Shown here: positions 5,593-8,453 of the stretch, piece after piece
Layout: each line of letters starts with the position of its first letter
Position numbering within the stretch: position 1 is the stretch's first letter
NCBI GenBank assembly: GCA_017935805.1
Contig: JAGBGV010000131.1
Coordinates: 1-8,453, forward strand
Direction: 5' to 3'
Length of the DNA stretch: 8,453 nucleotides
Origin: Clostridia bacterium
Lineage (GTDB): Bacteria; Bacillota_A; Clostridia; Oscillospirales; CAG-272
Notes under the pieces: generated by a model
Seen by the model: the letters and a program-made list of their open reading frames with translations, nothing else
Told to the model about the DNA's origin: nothing
Databases searched by the model: none
Translations under genes and position numbers: made by a program

Positions 5593-6099
5593 ATGATAGA
5601 GAGAACAAAGAGAAAAGATATTTCCGCGCTGATGAAAATATTCGACGAAGCACGTCAGACTATAGCAGCACTTGGTATAGATCAGTGGCAAAACGGATAC
5701 CCAAATGTCGAAGTGATCGAAGAGGATATTGCCAAGGACCGTTCATATACAGTGCGCGAAGGAGAAGTGTGTGGCACATTTGCTGTAATTCTCGATGGCG
5801 AGCCTACATATGACAAAATTTATGACGGTCATTGGCTCACAGACGACAATTTCACAGATTATTTGGCAATACACAGAGTAGCCATATCAGTTTCAAGTAG
5901 GGGCAAGGGCATTTCTACTCAAATAATCAATTTTGCCTCAGCGCTCGCCCAAGAAAACAACAGAAAATCTCTCCGAATAGACACACACGAGGGCAATGTT
6001 GTTATGCGGCGTATGCTTGAGAAACACGGATTTGTTTATTGCGGTATAATCTATCTTGAAAGCGGCGAAAGCAGAGTAGCCTACGAAAAGATCATTTGA
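5593..6099 (+). CDS. GNAT family N-acetyltransferase
   Basis: Predicted cytosolic acetyl-CoA-dependent acetyltransferase of 168 residues, a normal length for a single GNAT domain. The acetyl-CoA binding region is LAIHRVAISVSSRGKGIST (91-109) with the R/Q-x-x-G-x-G/A pyrophosphate loop as Arg103-Gly-Lys-Gly106. Motif B follows as IDTHEGNVVMRRMLEKHGF (129-147), where the Asn and the closing GF are typical. The N-terminal half (QWQNGYPN at 31-38) resembles a common uncharacterised Firmicute subfamily. The acceptor (amino acid, amine, drug or protein) cannot be inferred. GGAG eight bases upstream supports the ATG. It has its own promoter, is divergent from acpP, and overlaps the convergent ybaK-like gene by 8 bp at the 3' end with no terminator between them. 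Confidence 0.88.
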   Translation: MIERTKRKDISALMKIFDEARQTIAALGIDQWQNGYPNVEVIEEDIAKDRSYTVREGEVCGTFAVILDGEPTYDKIYDGHWLTDDNFTDYLAIHRVAISVSSRGKGISTQIINFASALAQENNRKSLRIDTHEGNVVMRRMLEKHGFVYCGIIYLESGESRVAYEKII

Positions 6100-6562
6100 T
6101 CAAATCGGCAAATTCCGCGCCAACAAATTCAGCAAGTTCAACTGGAGATAGAATCATCTGAAGCCCTCTCATCCCACCGCTTACATATATTTTTTCTGAA
6201 AGAGTCGCTGTTTCATCAATATATGTGGGAAACTTCTTTTTCATTCCAACGGGTGAGCATCCACCTCTGATATATCCGGTAAGTGGCAACAGCTCTTTAA
6301 CAGGTATCATCTCAACTCGCTTCACTCCGGCTGCAACAGCACATTTTTTCAGATCGAGCTCATAAGCTACCGGTATGCAGAAAACGTGATGTCCGCCTTT
6401 ATCGTCAGCACAAACGAGAGTCTTGAATACGCAGTCAGGGTCGATTCCGAGCAAATCTGCTATGTGAGTTCCCGATAGATCTGACTCGTCAACCGTGTAT
6501 TCTATTGTATCAAATTTTATATTGGCTTTTTCGAGTTGCCTCAATGCATTGGTCTTTGTCAT
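6092..6562 (-). CDS. ybaK: YbaK-type Cys-tRNA(Pro) / Cys-tRNA(Cys) deacylase
   Basis: Cytosolic trans-editing enzyme of 156 residues that hydrolyses Cys-tRNA(Pro) formed by mistake by prolyl-tRNA synthetase. Family features: the N-terminal MTKTNALRQLEKANI helix, Tyr22 in the IEYT stretch, the key lysine in DCVFKTLV (Lys47), CIPVAYELDLKKCA (62-75), GYIRGGCSPVGMKKKFP (96-112) with the conserved GxSP loop, and SGGMRGLQMILSP (128-140). Length and motif order match bacterial YbaK rather than the ProX or INS editing domains. The start at 6562 has only a modest AGGAATAGG site. The 3' end overlaps the acetyltransferase gene by 8 bp on the opposite strand. It is transcribed divergently from the neighbouring tRNA-Thr gene. 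Confidence 0.92.
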   Translation of the reverse strand: MTKTNALRQLEKANIKFDTIEYTVDESDLSGTHIADLLGIDPDCVFKTLVCADDKGGHHVFCIPVAYELDLKKCAVAAGVKRVEMIPVKELLPLTGYIRGGCSPVGMKKKFPTYIDETATLSEKIYVSGGMRGLQMILSPVELAEFVGAEFADLIK

Positions 6563-6593
6563 AACCTATTCCTAAATATTAAGCTTTTGAAAT

Positions 6594-6622
6594 ATACTAC
6601 CATAATCAACCGATAATTTCAA
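6594..6622 (-). promoter_or_regulatory. Promoter of the ybaK-like gene
   Basis: -35 TTGAAA (6622-6617), 17-bp spacer, -10 TAGTAT (6599-6594) preceded by an extended TGG. Weaker than the other promoters here; predicted leader about 25 bases. Confidence 0.6.
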
Positions 6623-6660
6623 CACCAAATTTACACCGGTATTATTTTCCCACACATTAC

Positions 6661-6689
6661 TTGACAAATATTCATATTTATTGTATAAT
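6661..6689 (+). promoter_or_regulatory. Perfect-consensus promoter of tRNA-Thr
   Basis: -35 TTGACA (6661-6666), 17-bp spacer, -10 TATAAT (6684-6689), 23 bases before the tRNA. The start should fall near 6696. Confidence 0.88.
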
Positions 6690-6712
6690 ACAAAAGCTGA
6701 AATCAACACCTT

Positions 6713-6784
6713 GCTGGAGTGGCGCAGTGGTAGCGCAATTGATTCGTAATCAATAGGCCGTGGGTTCAAATCCCATCTCCAGCT
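6713..6784 (+). tRNA. tRNA-Thr(CGT)
   Basis: 72-nt cloverleaf. Acceptor stem GCTGGAG (6713-6719) pairs with CTCCAGC (6777-6783), discriminator T at 6784. D arm GCGC-AGTGGTA-GCGC. Anticodon arm ATTGA-TTCGTAA-TCAAT with anticodon CGT at 6745-6747, reading ACG (Thr). Five-base variable loop AGGCC. T arm GTGGG-TTCAAAT-CCCAT with one G-T pair. No CCA is encoded after the discriminator, so it must be added by the CCA-adding enzyme. It stands alone with its own promoter and terminator. Confidence 0.97.
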
Positions 6785-6790
6785 ATAATG

Positions 6791-6818
6791 AGCATACCGC
6801 TTGGTATGTTCTTTTTTT
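6791..6818 (+). terminator. Intrinsic terminator of tRNA-Thr
   Basis: CATACC (6793-6798) pairs with GGTATG (6803-6808) around GCTT, extendable by an A-T and a G-T pair, followed by C and seven T (6812-6818). It begins seven bases after the tRNA. Confidence 0.88.
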
Positions 6819-6821
6819 ATT

Positions 6822-6847
6822 AAAAAACCGACTGTATTTCAAGTCGG
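6822..6847 (-). terminator. Intrinsic terminator of nfnB
   Basis: Minus strand: CCGACT (6847-6842) pairs with AGTCGG (6833-6828) around an 8-base loop, followed by six T. It begins six bases after the nfnB stop and lies back to back with the tRNA terminator. Confidence 0.82.
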
Positions 6848-6853
6848 CTTTTG

Positions 6854-8209
6854 TTATTTGCTTCTAATGTACTTGTCAATTGCCAGAGCAGCTTTTTTGC
6901 CGGCGCCCATAGCAAGAATAACAGTTGCTGCACCCGTCACCGCATCTCCACCTGCATAAACACCCTCGATGGATGTAAGTCCGTCTTCATCTGTAATAAT
7001 GCCACCGCGTGCAGAGCATTCAAGACCTTCTGTAGTCGATTTGATCAAAGGATTTGGACTTGTACCGATTGACATGATAACACAGTCAACATCAATATCA
7101 AATTCTGATCCTTTAATCTCAATGGGTTTGCGACGACCGCTTTCATCAGGATCGCCAAGACCCATTTTTACACAGCGAAGCTTTGATACATTGCCGTTTT
7201 CATCAGGAATAATCTCCGTGGGATTGGTGAGAAGTCGGAAGATAATTCCTTCTTCTTTGGCATGTTCAACCTCTTCAGCGCGTGCAGGAAGCTCAGCCTT
7301 GCCCCTACGGTAAACTATATACACATTTTCAGCTCCAAGACGAAGGGCAGAACGTGCGGCATCCATTGCAACATTGCCGCCGCCAACAACTGCAACGTTC
7401 TTTGCGTGCATTATCGGTGTAGACGACTTGTCCTTATAGGCTTTCATAAGATTGATTCGAGTTAAGAACTCGTTAGCAGAATATACGCCGCAGAGATTCT
7501 CGCCCGGGATACCCATGAATCGTGGAAGTCCCGCACCAGTTCCGATAAACACTGCCTCAACTCCATCATCAAACAGCTCGGAAACAGACAAAATCTTACC
7601 GATGACCATATTTGTCTCAATCTTTACACCAATTGCTTTAAGGGTGTCAATTTCTTTCCGAACAATAGCCTTGGGAAGTCTGAATTCGGGAATACCGTAA
7701 ACAAGAACGCCACCTGCAGTGTGGAGCGCTTCAAATACAGTTACATCATATCCAAGTTTTGCAATATCTCCGGCACAGGTGAGTCCGGAAGGTCCTGAGC
7801 CAATTACAGCCACCTTATGACCGTTGCTTACAGGTACGTCCGGCAAAGAGTCTGCACATTCATTGTGTCTGTCAGCGACAAATCTCTCAAGTCTTCCAAT
7901 ACCGACAGGCTCGCCCTTAATGCCGCGAACACATTTTGCCTCGCACTGAGATTCTTGAGGACATACTCGTCCGCAAACAGCCGGAAGGGAACTTGAATCG
8001 GAAATAATTTTATAAGCGCCCTCAAAATCCCCCTCTGCAACCTTTTGAATGAAGTGGGGAATAGCAATATTAACCGGGCAGCCGGAAACGCATGGCATAT
8101 TTTTACAGTTAAGACAACGTGTCGCCTCGTCAATAGCCATAGCTTCAGTATAGCCGAGCGCAACCTCGTTATAGTTATTTCTTCGAATTTCGGGAGCCTG
8201 AGAGGGCAT
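6854..8209 (-). CDS. nfnB: NfnB large subunit (NADPH-dependent, glutamate synthase small-subunit-like) of the NADH-dependent ferredoxin:NADP+ oxidoreductase; 5' end frameshifted
   Basis: Cytosolic iron-sulfur flavoprotein subunit. With NfnA it couples NADPH oxidation to reduction of NAD+ and ferredoxin, or the reverse. The open frame gives 451 residues. Two four-cysteine groups for [4Fe-4S] clusters lie at Cys32/35/40/44 and Cys79/83/89/93. The FAD fold has GSGPSG (137-142), the NADP(H) fold GGGNVAMD (276-283), and AGGDAVTGAATV (419-430) closes the flavin site. Stand-alone GltD-like proteins look alike, but the adjoining nfnA decides for NfnB. The ATG at 8209 is only the first start in this frame; it has no ribosome binding site. 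The natural start is at 8238, directly after the nfnA stop and behind AGAGGTG, but it lies in another frame: MANMSLK is followed by a shift, and KNEMPSQ continues in this one. One extra A would give about 461 residues, the usual length. Whether this is a read error or a recent mutation is unknown; the rest is intact. Confidence 0.88.
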   Translation of the reverse strand: MPSQAPEIRRNNYNEVALGYTEAMAIDEATRCLNCKNMPCVSGCPVNIAIPHFIQKVAEGDFEGAYKIISDSSSLPAVCGRVCPQESQCEAKCVRGIKGEPVGIGRLERFVADRHNECADSLPDVPVSNGHKVAVIGSGPSGLTCAGDIAKLGYDVTVFEALHTAGGVLVYGIPEFRLPKAIVRKEIDTLKAIGVKIETNMVIGKILSVSELFDDGVEAVFIGTGAGLPRFMGIPGENLCGVYSANEFLTRINLMKAYKDKSSTPIMHAKNVAVVGGGNVAMDAARSALRLGAENVYIVYRRGKAELPARAEEVEHAKEEGIIFRLLTNPTEIIPDENGNVSKLRCVKMGLGDPDESGRRKPIEIKGSEFDIDVDCVIMSIGTSPNPLIKSTTEGLECSARGGIITDEDGLTSIEGVYAGGDAVTGAATVILAMGAGKKAALAIDKYIRSK

Positions 8210-8238
8210 CTCATTCTTTTCAGTGACATATTAGCCAT
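8210..8238 (-). other. Out-of-frame natural 5' end of nfnB (one-base deletion in an A run)
   Basis: ATG at 8238 opens MANMSLK, the family's usual start, in a different frame from the rest of nfnB. The change of frame falls in a run of four A on the minus strand (plus-strand T at 8217-8220). With five A the codons would read AAA AAG AAT GAG ATG (K K N E M), joining the main frame. As written, the 8238 start leads to a meaningless 136-codon product ending at 7828. Confidence 0.8.
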
Positions 8239-8453
8239 TTATTTCACCTCTGCGCGAAACAAATTACAGTTATCTTCTCTTGCGTGACGTTCAAATTCTC
8301 TGTACATTGCACCACGCTTCATTGCTTCATCAAAGTCGACCTCATGACCGTCAAATTCAGGTCCGTCAACGCAAGCAAACTTCACCTGATCGCCAACAGT
8401 TACACGGCAAGCACCACACCTACCGGTACCGTCAACCATGATAGGGTTAAGAC
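8239..8453 (-). CDS. nfnA: NfnA small subunit (sulfide dehydrogenase/dihydroorotate-dehydrogenase electron-transfer-like), C-terminal part only
   Basis: Only the last 71 codons lie in the window; the start is beyond the right edge. The visible segment begins LNPIMVDGTGRCGACRVTV and continues FACVDGPEFDGHEVDFDE, a near-diagnostic stretch of NfnA (also annotated SudB, or sulfide/dihydroorotate dehydrogenase-like FAD/NAD-binding protein). The [2Fe-2S] site shows as Asp-x4-Cys-x2-Cys-x11-Cys. The Asp stands where PyrK has its first Cys, which agrees with the aspartate ligand reported for NfnA. In the complex this subunit binds NAD(H) and FAD and passes electrons to NfnB. Its TAA (8241-8239) is followed immediately, with no gap, by the natural ATG of nfnB, and its last codons carry the nfnB ribosome binding site, which indicates translational coupling. 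Confidence 0.9.
   Translation of the reverse strand, partial: LNPIMVDGTGRCGACRVTVGDQVKFACVDGPEFDGHEVDFDEAMKRGAMYREFERHAREDNCNLFRAEVK

Noticed and set aside
7040..7049. Third copy of TTTGATCAAA (also within 5496-5507 and 6094-6105) as a dispersed regulatory motif
   Set aside because: Here and in ybaK it simply encodes Leu-Ile-Lys (TTG ATC AAA); only the intergenic copy is considered a possible site.
7828..8238. 136-codon frame from the natural nfnB start
   Set aside because: Only its first seven codons are genuine; after the shift it reads a meaningless frame of nfnB.

Overview
The window looks like a chromosomal segment of a low-to-mid GC anaerobic Firmicute (Clostridia-type, possibly a gut or rumen lineage). 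The evidence is: sigma-A promoters near consensus with 17-bp spacers, intrinsic terminators, GGAGG-type ribosome binding sites, a tRNA gene without an encoded CCA end, a glucose-superfamily PTS permease, a lipoprotein signal peptide, and an NfnAB-type bifurcating transhydrogenase, which is typical of anaerobes. No phage, insertion sequence, CRISPR array, riboswitch or rRNA was seen. This is mostly housekeeping and metabolic DNA; I did not find a clear new defence or mobile system.

Layout, left to right. (1) 1-2262, minus strand: a glucose-superfamily PTS permease (EIIC-EIIA, cut off by the window's left edge, with no EIIB domain) lies downstream of a fructose-6-phosphate-aldolase/transaldolase-like gene. 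The aldolase gene has a strong promoter, and a terminator and a second hairpin separate the two genes. (2) 2458-4308: a Nudix hydrolase (minus) and a trigger-factor-like lipoprotein (plus) are divergently transcribed, each from its own recognisable promoter. (3) 4355-5492, minus: an acyl carrier protein gene with a perfect-consensus promoter is followed, across a terminator, by a WecG/TagA/CpsF-family glycosyltransferase gene. The lipoprotein and glycosyltransferase genes converge on one shared terminator hairpin. (4) 5532-6622: a GNAT acetyltransferase (plus) and a YbaK-type Cys-tRNA(Pro) deacylase (minus) converge with an 8-bp overlap and no terminator. (5) 6661-6819: a tRNA-Thr(CGT) gene with a perfect promoter and its own terminator. 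(6) 6822-8453, minus: the end of nfnA followed directly by nfnB. nfnB carries an apparent one-base deletion seven codons after its natural start, which is the most notable anomaly in the window.

How the genes fit together: the PTS permease and the F6P-aldolase-like enzyme plausibly handle an imported sugar and its phosphates. NfnAB balances NADH, NADPH and ferredoxin in fermentation. The lipoprotein chaperone and the glycosyltransferase act at the cell envelope. YbaK and tRNA-Thr belong to translation. Several inverted repeats sit exactly over promoter elements (lipoprotein, acpP and the PTS leader) and are the best candidates for undescribed regulatory sites.
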